DNA of 64,000 nucleotides, taken from assembly GCA_035539215.1 (NCBI GenBank), contig DATLIX010000058.1:4589-68588 (forward strand), given 5' to 3'. Positions 8,426-17,408 of the stretch are shown here, in pieces (positions within the stretch are counted from its first letter, which is position 1; every line of letters begins with the position of its first letter). Source of the DNA: Dongia_B sp035539215 (GTDB taxonomy: Bacteria; Pseudomonadota; Alphaproteobacteria; Dongiales; Dongiaceae). The notes beneath the pieces are model-generated. The model saw only the letters and a program-made list of their open reading frames with translations. It was not told where the DNA came from and searched no databases. The translations under genes were made by a program, and so were the position numbers.

Positions 8426-8893
8426 ATGCCGACGATCCATAACAGCAATCATGCCAGTTCAAATCCCATTCTCAACGAACTGGCGATTGCCGACCTGATC
8501 TTCGTCATGAAGGAATTGATCACCGTCGTCTATTCCGAGAACGAACTTCTGACCCGCGGCGTGCCGGCGGCGCTCTCGGACTATGCCGAGCAGAAGGACC
8601 ACCTTACCGATCGGTTCGGCGATCTCAGCCGCGGCGTGCTGACTTCCTGCTCGCAGGAATTGTCAGACGACGAGGATCTGCGGGAGCAGATCGTCGCGAC
8701 CGGCCAGATGCTGAAATCGCTCACCCAGGAGAATATGCGGCTGCTGCGCGGCGCCATGGATGCCACACGCCGGCGCATCAACTCGGTGATGACTGCCATC
8801 CAGGCGGAACAGGGCAAGCAGGGTACCTACAGCGCCAACGGGAAGATAACGGCGGCGAATTTCATCGACCGGCAGACCAGTTACAAAGCCTGA
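8426..8893 (+). CDS. FlgN-like flagellar export chaperone
   Basis: A 155-residue helical protein. FlgN keeps the hook-filament junction proteins FlgK and FlgL soluble before export. The match rests on size, the long N-terminal helix (ELAIADLIFVMKELITVVYSEN), a second helix about 85-125, a flexible tail ending in INSVMTAIQAEQ/NFIDRQTSYKA, and location immediately ahead of flgK. Sequence identity to known FlgN is low. It could also be a lineage-specific chaperone. Confidence 0.65.
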   Translation: MPTIHNSNHASSNPILNELAIADLIFVMKELITVVYSENELLTRGVPAALSDYAEQKDHLTDRFGDLSRGVLTSCSQELSDDEDLREQIVATGQMLKSLTQENMRLLRGAMDATRRRINSVMTAIQAEQGKQGTYSANGKITAANFIDRQTSYKA

Positions 8894-8917
8894 TTTCGCG
8901 GCGACGGGAGAGTTTCG

Positions 8918-10678
8918 ATGTCACTCAACATCGCCATCAGTTCCGCTGTATCCTCTCTTCTCGCTATCGAGAAGCAGCTGGCAGTGGCCTCGGCCAATGT
9001 CTCCAACGCAACGGTCAACGGATACACCGCCAAATCCGTCACCCTGGAGACGCAGGTCACGAACGGCGGCGGCTCGGGCGTCGATGTTGCCGCCATCACC
9101 AGCAGCGTCAACAAATATCTGCTCAAGGATATCCTTTCCGCGACCACGGCGGCAGGCGCAGATTCGACCACTTCCGACTATTATACCTCGCTGCAGAACT
9201 TGCTGGGCGAGGTCTCGGATAGCACTTCCGGCAGCGATCTCTCCTCGCAGCTCACCAAACTGTCGACAGCCTTGCAGAATCTGGAGGCGACGCCCGACGA
9301 TGTCAGCCTGAAAAACCAGGTCGTCAACGACCTCGACGACCTTGCCGCCAACCTCCGCTCCACCTCGAACGGCATTCAGGACTTGCGGACGCAGGCCGAC
9401 CAGGAGATCGGCGACAAGGTAACCGAGGTCAATTCCGCGCTCGATAACATCAACGACCTCAACAAGCAGATCGCCCTCGCGAAGTCGCGCGGCGAATCGA
9501 CGGCGGACCTCGAGGATCAGCGCAATACCGCCCTGCAGACCATCGCCGGCGATATGAACGTCAGTTCCTATACCGACAGCAATGATCAGCTGCACATCTT
9601 CACCGCCGGCAACCAGGCGCTGCTGAACGGGACGGTGGTCAATCATCTGTCGCACAGCGCCGCCTCCTCGATCTCCGACGGCGTCGTCTATTCCGGCTCC
9701 TCCGGCACAGGCATTTCGGGCATCTATGTGGCCGGTACCGATATCACCAGCCAGATCACCGGCGGCAATATCGGCGCTCTGATCGATATGCGGGACAATA
9801 CCCTGGTCAAGGCACAGGACGAGCTCGACAATCTGGCTTCGGGGTTGAGCTCGGCCGTCAATGCGGTCACCAACCAGGGCAGCGCCTCGCCCCCGCCCTC
9901 GTCGCTGACGGGGACAACGACGGTTGCCGCAACGGACGCGATATCCCCGGCCAGCGGAACGACTTTGCGCGTGGCGCTGACCGATTCCAGCGGCAAGATC
10001 ACCAGCTATCAGGATGTCGATCTCTCCTCCGCGACCTCGGTCCAGGATGTTCTGGATAGCCTCAATGCCATCAGCGGCGTCACCGCCAGCATCACTGACG
10101 GTCACCTCGCCATCAGCAACAGCAGCGGCGGGGGTGTGGCGATCTCGACTTTATCCGGCACGGTCGGCGGAACCGACGTTTCAAGCTATTTCGGCCTCAA
10201 TGACGTGGTGACGGGCGGCAGTTCGGCGCAAACATTCTCGGTCCGCAGCGATCTCCTTTCCAACAGCTCACTATTGTCGACCGGGAAGCTCAGCCAGAGC
10301 GCCACCCTGACGGTGGGCGATACGGCGATCGGCGCCTCGGATGCCAGCATCGTGACCTCGCTCTACAATACGCTGACCAGCAGCAACAATTTCGCGGCGG
10401 CAGGCTGGCTGGGAAGCACTTCCACCAGCTTTTCCAGCTATGCCGCAAACCTGATCTCGGACATTGCCACCCGGTCAAGCAACGCCACTTCGGATGCCAC
10501 CGCGTCGGCCGCCAGTTTGAACACGCTGACGACCAGTTTCAGCAATCAGTCCGGCGTCAATACCGACGAGCAGACGGCGCTCCTCAGCCAGCTGCAGAGC
10601 TATTACGCGGCTTCCGCCCAGGTGATCAGCACGGCCAATGCGATGTTCACCAGTCTGATCAATGCTGTCGCCAGCTGA
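8918..10678 (+). CDS. flgK: Flagellar hook-associated protein 1
   Basis: A 586-residue FlgK, the first junction protein between hook and filament. Diagnostic are the N-terminal rod-like motif (AVASANVSNATVNGYTAKSV, about 22-42), the conserved D1 stretch (NDLNKQIALAKSRGESTADLEDQRNTAL, about 175-205) and the C-terminal LSQLQSYYAASAQVISTANAMFTSLINAV. The middle is Ser/Thr/Gly-rich. No cysteine is seen. It is 24 bp after the FlgN-like gene and 27 bp before flgL. Confidence 0.93.
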   Translation: MSLNIAISSAVSSLLAIEKQLAVASANVSNATVNGYTAKSVTLETQVTNGGGSGVDVAAITSSVNKYLLKDILSATTAAGADSTTSDYYTSLQNLLGEVSDSTSGSDLSSQLTKLSTALQNLEATPDDVSLKNQVVNDLDDLAANLRSTSNGIQDLRTQADQEIGDKVTEVNSALDNINDLNKQIALAKSRGESTADLEDQRNTALQTIAGDMNVSSYTDSNDQLHIFTAGNQALLNGTVVNHLSHSAASSISDGVVYSGSSGTGISGIYVAGTDITSQITGGNIGALIDMRDNTLVKAQDELDNLASGLSSAVNAVTNQGSASPPPSSLTGTTTVAATDAISPASGTTLRVALTDSSGKITSYQDVDLSSATSVQDVLDSLNAISGVTASITDGHLAISNSSGGGVAISTLSGTVGGTDVSSYFGLNDVVTGGSSAQTFSVRSDLLSNSSLLSTGKLSQSATLTVGDTAIGASDASIVTSLYNTLTSSNNFAAAGWLGSTSTSFSSYAANLISDIATRSSNATSDATASAASLNTLTTSFSNQSGVNTDEQTALLSQLQSYYAASAQVISTANAMFTSLINAVAS

Positions 10679-10705
10679 TACCGAGCGTCGTGGAAAGGTA
10701 CCGCA

Positions 10706-11608
10706 ATGTTAAGCGTTTCGACCTATGGCCTCTTCAACAGCGTTCTCAATGGCGCAAAGAACGTGCAGAGGGCCGAGGCACAGGCCTCGATCCAGCAATC
10801 GACCGGCCTGGTCGGCACCAGCTTTGCCGATTATGGCGACAAGTCGCGGCAATTGCTCACGCTGCAGAACGAATCGACCCAGACGCAATCCTTCAGCGAC
10901 AACACCAAGGTCGCGAGCAACCGCAGCCAGGCGACCTATAGCGCCGTCGGCGATATGATCACCTTGCTGACATCCCTGAAAACGGCGATCAGCTCGGCGA
11001 TGTCGGGGACGGCCGCGACAACCTTGAACGCGGTGGGCAGCTCGACGCTGGAAGACCTCTCCAGTGCGCTCAACACCCAGCTCAACGGACGCTATCTTTT
11101 TGCCGGCAGCCAGACGGATCAGCCGGCTGTCGACCTGACCACCTATGCGACGACCCCCGCAAGCGCCACCACGACGGATAGCAGTTACTATCAGGGCGAC
11201 TCCCAGCAGGCTTCCGTGCGGGTCTCCGACACCTCGAGCATCACCTATGGCGTCACCGGCGACAATTCGGCGATCGAGGAAGCCCTGCGGGCGGCGAAAC
11301 TGGTGTCGCAGGCGACCACGGATCCCGTCGATACCGCAGCGCTCAGCGCCGCCTTCGATCTCGCCGGCACCGCTATCACCGATCTCTCCAATCTACAGGC
11401 CTCGATCTCCGTAACCTCCGGCCGGTTGACGGACGCCCAGCAGAGCCAGACCACCTATCTGTCGCTGCTCGATGACGCCACCAGCAATATCAAGAACGTC
11501 GATACCGCCGAGGCTCTTGCCAAGGCGCAGGAACTTCAGACGCAATTGCAGGCGTCCTATTCGGCGCTGTCGATCGTGATGAAGGTCCACCTCACCGACT
11601 ATCTCTGA
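10706..11608 (+). CDS. flgL: Flagellar hook-associated protein 3
   Basis: A 300-residue FlgL, the second junction protein. It shares the flagellin-like N- and C-terminal helices (MLSVSTYGLFNSVLNGAKNVQRAEAQ; C-terminal AKAQELQTQLQASYSALSIVMKVHLTDYL) and the FlgL marker LNGRYLFAGSQTDQPAV at about 128-144. The length is normal for the family. The start has a GGAAAGG site. It is followed by the HAD/methyltransferase pair after 30 bp, so those are probably transcribed with it. Confidence 0.9.
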   Translation: MLSVSTYGLFNSVLNGAKNVQRAEAQASIQQSTGLVGTSFADYGDKSRQLLTLQNESTQTQSFSDNTKVASNRSQATYSAVGDMITLLTSLKTAISSAMSGTAATTLNAVGSSTLEDLSSALNTQLNGRYLFAGSQTDQPAVDLTTYATTPASATTTDSSYYQGDSQQASVRVSDTSSITYGVTGDNSAIEEALRAAKLVSQATTDPVDTAALSAAFDLAGTAITDLSNLQASISVTSGRLTDAQQSQTTYLSLLDDATSNIKNVDTAEALAKAQELQTQLQASYSALSIVMKVHLTDYL

Positions 11609-11638
11609 CGCGATTATCTTCTGATACGGGTACAGGTC

Positions 11639-14215
11639 ATGACGGCTCCGCTTCTTCCTACGCAACTGGGCTCATGGCCGCCGCTGACGGCGGATATCGC
11701 GCCGTTGGGCCTCGGCGCTGCCGATACGGGCATTTCCCGGCAGAAAGCGGCCGTGGCGCAAGCGCGTCGCCTGATGGCGGCGGGCCAGAAGTCGGTCATC
11801 ACCTTCGATGTGTTCGATACGCTTCTGCTGCGTCGCTGCACCGCGCCGGACGGGGTATTCGAGCGCGCCTTCCATCACCTGCCGGTCGCAGCAAGCCATC
11901 CCGGTCTCGCCGAATCCTTCGTCCAGAGCCGGATCCTCGCGGAGTTGCGGGCACGGCAGAGGAGCGTCGCCGATATCAATTCCAGCGAAGTCACGATCGC
12001 CGAAATCTATCGGCGTCTGCCGCGCCATGCGCTCGGTCTCGAGGATGTGACGATTGAAACGTTGGTCGCGGCGGAGTTCCAGGCCGAGCTCGACCTTTGC
12101 CTGGTCAATCCGGAAATCCTGCAGCTGGTCCGGGAAGCCCTGGTGCGGCGGCAACCGCTGCGCATCGGCTTCATTTCCGATACCTACTGGTCGGCGGATC
12201 AGCTGAAGAGGCTTCTCAGCCACTGCGCGCCTGATCTGGTGGCCGATTTCATCTATACCTCGGCCGACCATCGCACCAGCAAGATGGCGACATTGTTCGA
12301 CCGGGTGACGCGCGGCGAGGAATATCGCGGGGCGGAGGCAATTCATATCGGCGACAACCCGGTTGCCGATATTCTTGGCGCCCGCGCCTTCGGCATCGAT
12401 GCCGTGCACTACCCGCAGCCGCAGGAACCGATCTTGCCGCTGCTGACCCGGGAAAGCTTTGCCGCGCAGCTGCTGCAGTCGAAGCGACCGGATTTCAGTC
12501 ATCGTCTGGATGACGGCTTTCATCTGCTGCGCAGGACGGCGCTCTCCCAGCTTCCGATCCTGTCCCCCGAGCAACGCGAAGGTGCAGCAATCTTCGGGCC
12601 GCTGCTCGCCGGCTTTCAGCAGTTCCTCCGGCAGCGCGTCGCGAAGATCGACAGGGCAGGGGGAAAGGCGGCGATCCTGTTTCTCGGGCGCGACGGCTAT
12701 CTGTCGTATCAGCTTTGGCGCGAGAGCCAGCCGGAGCCGGCCCATTACGTGGAGATCAACCGACGCGTCGCCCTGGTCGCCAATCTGCAGGAGGCAGGTC
12801 CCCTGCAGGACGTATTCGAAACCTGTCATGCGTTGAACGAAGCCGCCGTCCAGGCCTTTCTGAAGGTCGACCTGCCCTCGGTCAGGCGCTATTTCGCCGG
12901 CATCGACGGCGGCGTCATCGACGGCAAGACTTTCGCGGGCGATCTGCCGCGAATATTGGATGGCGAGGACATCGCCAGCCTTTCCAAAGTCATGCGCGAC
13001 CAGGTGATGGCCCATCTGCGCCGGGCGGTGCCGGAATTCGATACTTGCTCCGACCTCATTCTGGTCGATCTCGGCTATACCGGGACGATCCAGCGCTCGC
13101 TGCGCGGAATTCTCGACCGCGAGGGGATGCGGCAGCGGCTGCACGGTGTCTATCTGGCCACGGTCGATGAGCGCTTCGTCGACCTTCCCGAAGGCGACAC
13201 GGCGGCCGGCTATATGGACAGCACCGTCGTCACGCCGGCCACCAAATTGTTCCTCATGCGCAATATCGCGGTGGTGGAGCAGGTCTTTTCGGCGCCGAAT
13301 GGCTCGGTCCGGACCTATGAAGAGGGCGTGGTGCGGCATGAAGAGGAGATCCGCCCACGCGAGCAACAGGCATTCTGCCGCGAGCTGCAGGGGGCGGCGC
13401 GCTCCTTTGCTGGTTTCTTCGATGCCGCAGCCAGGGAATTGAAAATCGACCTCGCCGCCAATCTGCAGAGATTGCGGGATTGGAGCACACTGGCGGTCCT
13501 GCGCCTGCTTGCCTTTCCCTCGCTCGGCGAGCAGCAGACCTATGGCGCCATGAAGCATGACGTCAATCTGGGCACCTACCTGCTCTATGACATGATCGAC
13601 AGCGACCATGTCGGAAAGTTCCAGGCGGCCAGGGGCCTGCCTTCGGCAATGCAGGCCGAAGCCCCACCCATGTGGCTCGGCGGCTCGATGGCTGCCTTGT
13701 CGGCGCTCAATGCCTGCGCTTACGGCATGGCGGCCTTCGGCCTCTCATCTTCCGTCCTGCTGGCGGATCAGATGGCGACGCGTCTCGAGGCGCAAATCAT
13801 CAAGGCGGGCCAGGCCGCCGCCTGCCAGGTGACTTGCCTGGTGACCGCCGGTGGCGAGTTGCGGCTGCGGCTGCCGCTCCTGCGGCGCCATCTTGGCGGC
13901 GTGGTGGCCTTGCCGTTGGCGAATTTCCTGCAGCACGGCCTCGTTCGCAGCATCTGCGCCCAGCGCGGCGAAACTTCGTCCGCCGCAATGGCGAGCGCGG
14001 AAATCGATGTGCTGGACAGATCGAGGCTTCAAGCGCTGCGCTGCCGCCTGGATGGCATGCAGTTCACAGCCCTCGATAAAGAGGCCTATCTGCTGATCTC
14101 GCCGCCTGACATGCCGGCGGAAGTGACGATCGTGACCTTGACCATTCTGCCCTTGCCGCCCACTTCGGCGCAGGAGGCAAGCGTGCCGCCGGTGGAGATC
14201 AGGGGAGCGGCCTGA
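11639..14215 (+). CDS. Large HAD-superfamily protein, probable surface-glycan or flagellin modification enzyme
   Basis: An 858-residue protein. Residues about 52-270 form a HAD domain: nucleophile motif FDVFDTLLLRR (Asp57), motif II FISDTYWS near 178 and the acidic motif HIGDNPVADILGA near 237. A second part (about 330-560) carries HAD-like FLGRDGYLSYQLW and LILVDLGYTGTIQ segments seen in COG5610-type proteins, which are found with glycosyltransferases and polysaccharide genes. The C-terminal 250 residues are not recognisable. It is 30 bp after flgL and 2 bp before a methyltransferase. From context I infer a role in modifying flagellin sugars. The substrate is unknown and a phosphatase role is equally possible. 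Confidence 0.7.
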   Translation: MTAPLLPTQLGSWPPLTADIAPLGLGAADTGISRQKAAVAQARRLMAAGQKSVITFDVFDTLLLRRCTAPDGVFERAFHHLPVAASHPGLAESFVQSRILAELRARQRSVADINSSEVTIAEIYRRLPRHALGLEDVTIETLVAAEFQAELDLCLVNPEILQLVREALVRRQPLRIGFISDTYWSADQLKRLLSHCAPDLVADFIYTSADHRTSKMATLFDRVTRGEEYRGAEAIHIGDNPVADILGARAFGIDAVHYPQPQEPILPLLTRESFAAQLLQSKRPDFSHRLDDGFHLLRRTALSQLPILSPEQREGAAIFGPLLAGFQQFLRQRVAKIDRAGGKAAILFLGRDGYLSYQLWRESQPEPAHYVEINRRVALVANLQEAGPLQDVFETCHALNEAAVQAFLKVDLPSVRRYFAGIDGGVIDGKTFAGDLPRILDGEDIASLSKVMRDQVMAHLRRAVPEFDTCSDLILVDLGYTGTIQRSLRGILDREGMRQRLHGVYLATVDERFVDLPEGDTAAGYMDSTVVTPATKLFLMRNIAVVEQVFSAPNGSVRTYEEGVVRHEEEIRPREQQAFCRELQGAARSFAGFFDAAARELKIDLAANLQRLRDWSTLAVLRLLAFPSLGEQQTYGAMKHDVNLGTYLLYDMIDSDHVGKFQAARGLPSAMQAEAPPMWLGGSMAALSALNACAYGMAAFGLSSSVLLADQMATRLEAQIIKAGQAAACQVTCLVTAGGELRLRLPLLRRHLGGVVALPLANFLQHGLVRSICAQRGETSSAAMASAEIDVLDRSRLQALRCRLDGMQFTALDKEAYLLISPPDMPAEVTIVTLTILPLPPTSAQEASVPPVEIRGAA

Positions 14216-14217
14216 TC

Positions 14218-15036
14218 ATGGTCGAACTGCATCGCAACTCACTGTCCGAATTCGCCGGCCTGCCATTCGCGCTGCTGGAGGCGGCGAAGGCGCGCAGCGT
14301 TCTCCAGATCGGCCTCGGTAGCGGCGATTTCACCGAGCAACTGGCCGATTGGGCGGGCGATCGCGAAATCCGGCATATGGTGATCGATGCGGCGCCGAGC
14401 CGCAGGCAGCTGGCGTTCTTTCTCGAACGCACCAGCCTGATCTATACCGGCAACAGCCTCGATCTCCTGCCGGAACTGCCGCCGGTCGATGCCTATATCA
14501 TCGATGGCGATCACAACCATTATACCGTCTTCCACGAACTGCAGTTGATCGCGGCGCGGCGTCCGCGCGACGGAACCTTTCCCCTGGTTCTGGTTCATGC
14601 TGTCGGCTGGCCCTGTGGCCGGCGCGATTTCTACCGCCAGCCGGATCGGCTGCCGGGGCGCTCGCGGCAGCGTTACAGCTTCCATCTCGGTACCAGGCCC
14701 GGTACCAGGCTCGCCGTCAATGGCGGCCTGCGCGGCGACGGCGCCTATGCCATCGCCCTCACGGAAGGCGGGCCTGGAAACGGCATCCTCACAGCGATCG
14801 AGGACTTCCTGCACGACTTCCCGCATCTCTTTTATGCGGAAATTCCCTGCTTCCACGGCCTCGGCATCATCGCTGATCCCTTGCAGGCCTTGCGCCTGAA
14901 ACCTCTGCTTGCACCCTATGCCGGCAATCCATTGCTCGCGCGGCTCGAAGAGGACCGGCTCAATCTCTATCTCGAGGTGCTACGGCTCCAGGACGAGCTT
15001 GCGGCCATGTCGATGGACATGCAGAAGGCGCTGTAA
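14218..15036 (+). CDS. Class I SAM-dependent methyltransferase (Methyltransf_24-like)
   Basis: A 272-residue Rossmann-type methyltransferase. Motif I is VLQIGLGSGDFTEQLADW (about 28-45), with YIIDGDHNHYTVFHEL near 93-108 and the family's WPxGRRDxY signature as VHAVGWPCGRRDFYRQPDRLP. Relatives usually have His-Asp in HDVGWP; here the Asp is Ala. The C-terminal helical tail (LARLEEDRLNLYLEVLRLQDEL) may be a coiled coil. It starts 2 bp after the HAD gene, so translation is coupled. I infer methylation of a sugar or amino group on a flagellar or surface glycan. No acceptor can be named from sequence. Confidence 0.75.
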   Translation: MVELHRNSLSEFAGLPFALLEAAKARSVLQIGLGSGDFTEQLADWAGDREIRHMVIDAAPSRRQLAFFLERTSLIYTGNSLDLLPELPPVDAYIIDGDHNHYTVFHELQLIAARRPRDGTFPLVLVHAVGWPCGRRDFYRQPDRLPGRSRQRYSFHLGTRPGTRLAVNGGLRGDGAYAIALTEGGPGNGILTAIEDFLHDFPHLFYAEIPCFHGLGIIADPLQALRLKPLLAPYAGNPLLARLEEDRLNLYLEVLRLQDELAAMSMDMQKAL

Positions 15037-15067
15037 TCGGCTCGCAACGATTCATCCGCCAGTTATC

Positions 15068-15802
15068 CTACAGGACTGAGGCTGCTCCGAGCATATGTCC
15101 GTCATCGCGCTGCAGCAGCACGGCAACGCCTTCATCGTCGCTCGGCGGCGCGATGGGAAAATGCAGCTCCTGGCCCTGCCAGCGGCCGAGTTCGCTGATC
15201 GCGGTGACGCCGTTGGCATCGCGTGCCTCGCGCCCTGCGTTCTCGCCGCGCGCGACGGTCGTTTGCCTTTGGCGCAGGAAGCGCACCAGCAGCACCTTGC
15301 CGCTGCCTGAGCCGCTGCCGATGGTGACGGCATGCCGGTCATCCGAGAAGGCGATACTGGCCGCGCTCTCCGGAGCCGCCCGATCGATGCCGTCGAGCAC
15401 GGCGCTGCGATTGGAGCCGACCACGTCCAGCCTCCCCTCGATCACCATTTGCGGCGTATAGATGGTGGGGAGGTTCAGCAACTGCGCATAGTCGCGCTGG
15501 CGCCGTGTCGAGCCGGGGGCCGAAAGCGGATCCTTCCAACCGAGATTGTCCCAATAATCAACATGAAAGCCGAGCGCGATCACGTTGCTGCGCTGCGCCA
15601 GTTCGCCGAGCAACGCATCCGCCGGCGGACAGGAGGAACAGCCCTGCGAGGTGAAGAGTTCGACCACGACGGGCCGCGAGGCGGCCTGCGCCGCCGCGCT
15701 CAGCATCAGAAGCGTCAATGTGGCGGCGCCTAGCACCGCCGAAAGCCGTGCCGCCGCCTTGGCGTACCGCTGATCGATCGGGATTTGAGAAGACGATTTC
15801 AT
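15068..15802 (-). CDS. DUF1223 secreted thioredoxin-like protein
   Basis: A 244-residue DUF1223 protein. An N-terminal signal peptide or anchor (hydrophobic about 20-41, ending AAAQAAS) precedes a thioredoxin-like fold with the CxxC motif SQGCSSCPPADALL (Cys-Ser-Ser-Cys, about 53-56) and the conserved VIALGFHVDYWDNLGWKDP. It probably acts in the periplasm in thiol chemistry; no substrate is established. The start has a GGGAG site. It is divergent from the ArsR gene across a 200-bp region with a well-formed promoter for the latter. Confidence 0.85.
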   Translation of the reverse strand: MKSSSQIPIDQRYAKAAARLSAVLGAATLTLLMLSAAAQAASRPVVVELFTSQGCSSCPPADALLGELAQRSNVIALGFHVDYWDNLGWKDPLSAPGSTRRQRDYAQLLNLPTIYTPQMVIEGRLDVVGSNRSAVLDGIDRAAPESAASIAFSDDRHAVTIGSGSGSGKVLLVRFLRQRQTTVARGENAGREARDANGVTAISELGRWQGQELHFPIAPPSDDEGVAVLLQRDDGHMLGAASVL

Positions 15803-15935
15803 TGCGCACTCCCATTCGCGGCCGCCGGCCGGGCAGGCCGCTGTCCTGTTTGCCCGCGCCGCACTGCGTTATTCGCCGGCAAGCGGATGCCGGTTACGGA
15901 TCGCGCGGCCGGAGCGATTGCGGGCTGTGATGCAC

Positions 15936-15982
15936 TTGACAGCCGAAGGTCGGTGAGTTATTTAGCCATATAGTTAAATAAC
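15936..15982 (+). promoter_or_regulatory. Sigma-70 promoter with overlapping ArsR-type operator
   Basis: TTGACA (15936-15941), a 17-bp spacer and TATTTA (15959-15964) form a near-consensus promoter. The -10 hexamer lies inside a perfect inverted repeat GTTATTTA-N10-TAAATAAC (15957-15982). It is 20 bp upstream of the ArsR-family gene, so autorepression by blocking RNA polymerase is the natural reading. Confidence 0.7.
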
Positions 15983-16002
15983 TAATTGGTTAAGTTAGGT
16001 CG

Positions 16003-16392
16003 ATGGATTCCCTGAGCATGACCTTCGCGGCTCTGGCCGATCCGACCCGGCGTGCCATCCTGGCGCAGCTGGCGGAGGGTGAGGCCTCGGTAACGGTCCT
16101 GGCGCAGCCGTTCGCCATGAGCTTGCCGGCGATCTCCAAGCATCTCAAGGTCTTGGAGAAGGCCGGCTTGATTACACGCGGGCGTGACGCGCAATGGCGG
16201 CCGTGCCGGATCGAGCCGGCGGCGCTGCAGGATGTCGATGCCTGGCTTGATCGCTACCGGCAGTTCTGGACCGCGAGTCTGGACCGCCTCGGTGACTACC
16301 TCGCGGCGGTGCAGGCCGAAGACGTTGCCGCCGTTACGCCAGGAGGCGCAGCGAAGAGACCGCGCAGCAGACAATCGCGCCGCAAAAAATAG
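16003..16392 (+). CDS. ArsR-family winged-helix transcriptional regulator
   Basis: A 129-residue ArsR/SmtB-type repressor. The winged helix spans about 5-90, with LADPTRRAILAQLAEGEASV and the recognition helix MSLPAISKHLKVLEKAGLI. There is no metal-binding Cys motif, so this belongs to the non-metal group that often controls SRPBCC, DUF899 and YciI genes. The Arg/Lys-rich C-terminus (RPRSRQSRRKK) is unusual. It is followed by DUF899, PhnB-like and YciI-like genes in the same direction, matching that known association. Confidence 0.9.
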   Translation: MDSLSMTFAALADPTRRAILAQLAEGEASVTVLAQPFAMSLPAISKHLKVLEKAGLITRGRDAQWRPCRIEPAALQDVDAWLDRYRQFWTASLDRLGDYLAAVQAEDVAAVTPGGAAKRPRSRQSRRKK

Positions 16393-16483
16393 AGCGGCAA
16401 GCCGAATAGGGAACCCGCTGCCGGGTTCATCGTTGCCCCGGCAGCGAGGCGACAGATCGCATTGTCATGAAAGGAGAAGCGAT

Positions 16484-17254
16484 ATGCCCGCGCATAAGAT
16501 CGTATCTCGTGAAGAATGGCTCACCGCCCGCAAGGCGCATCTCGTCCATGAAAAAGAAGCGACGCGCCAGCTCGACCGGCTGGCGGCGGAACGGCGCGAC
16601 CTTCCCTGGGTCAGGGTCGAGAAGGAATATGCCTTTGAGGGCGCGCAGGGTCAGCAGACGCTGGCGCAGCTCTTCGGCCCGCATTCGCAGCTTTTCATCT
16701 ATCATTTCATGTTCGGCCCGGCGTGGCAGCAAGGCTGCCCCTCCTGTTCGTTCCTCGCGGACCATATCGACGGTGCCGACCGGCATCTCAGCCATCACGA
16801 TGTCTCGGTGGTTGCCGTTTCGCGCGCATCCTGGGCGAAGATCGCCGAGTTCAAGCGGCGCATGGGCTGGGATTTCGCCTGGGTGTCGTCCCACGGTTCC
16901 GATTTCAATTTCGATCATCACGTCTCCTTCACGGAGCTCGATCAGGCCAAAGGCAGGGCTTATTATAATTTCACCGAGGGCGAATACCTGTTCGACGAGA
17001 TGCCTGGTATCAGCGTCTTCTTCAAGGATGACGATGGCGCCATCTATCATACTTATTCCGCCTATGCCCGCGGTGGCGATATCCTGATCGGCGCGCATCA
17101 TTTTCTCGATATGACGCCGAAGGGCCGCAACGAGACCCGGATCATGGACTGGGTGCGTCACCATGACCGCTATGACGATGCGCAGGCGGGGGATTGCTGC
17201 GGCGGCGCCACGGATCCGGTGAGCGTGGCACGCAGCCAGGGCCTGACGCGTTAG
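16484..17254 (+). CDS. DUF899 thioredoxin-like protein
   Basis: A 256-residue DUF899 protein. The family has a thioredoxin-like fold; here the motif is GCPSCSFLADHIDG (Cys-Pro-Ser-Cys). Other conserved stretches are FGPHSQLFIYHFMFGP, FKRRMGWDFAWVSSHGSDFNFDHHVSF and DGAIYHTYSAYARGGD. The ATG at 16484 has an AAGGAG site. The frame is open further upstream into the ArsR gene, but that part is an artefact. Function is unproven; a peroxide or thiol reaction is often guessed. Probably cotranscribed with the ArsR gene. Confidence 0.9.
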   Translation: MPAHKIVSREEWLTARKAHLVHEKEATRQLDRLAAERRDLPWVRVEKEYAFEGAQGQQTLAQLFGPHSQLFIYHFMFGPAWQQGCPSCSFLADHIDGADRHLSHHDVSVVAVSRASWAKIAEFKRRMGWDFAWVSSHGSDFNFDHHVSFTELDQAKGRAYYNFTEGEYLFDEMPGISVFFKDDDGAIYHTYSAYARGGDILIGAHHFLDMTPKGRNETRIMDWVRHHDRYDDAQAGDCCGGATDPVSVARSQGLTR

Positions 17255-17408
17255 GCGAATGCCGCCGCCTGCCATCTGCCGCGATGCCGGCTCGCCGGCT
17301 TATCAGACGGTCGACGACCGAACCATCTATTGCCGCCGCGTCATCCGGCTTCCCCGATGACCGCCCGCCGTCCATCCCACGGCTGGTGCAGCCCTAGCGA
17401 GAGAGGAC

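Noticed and set aside
11672..13609. A 645-codon minus-strand frame opposite the HAD protein
   Set aside because: The plus-strand protein shows HAD motifs in the right order; the minus-strand frame is compositionally biased and has no motifs.
16184..16483. A 100-codon N-terminal extension of the DUF899 protein, overlapping the ArsR gene
   Set aside because: The extension reads the ArsR gene in the wrong frame. The ATG at 16484 has a strong ribosome site and begins the conserved sequence.
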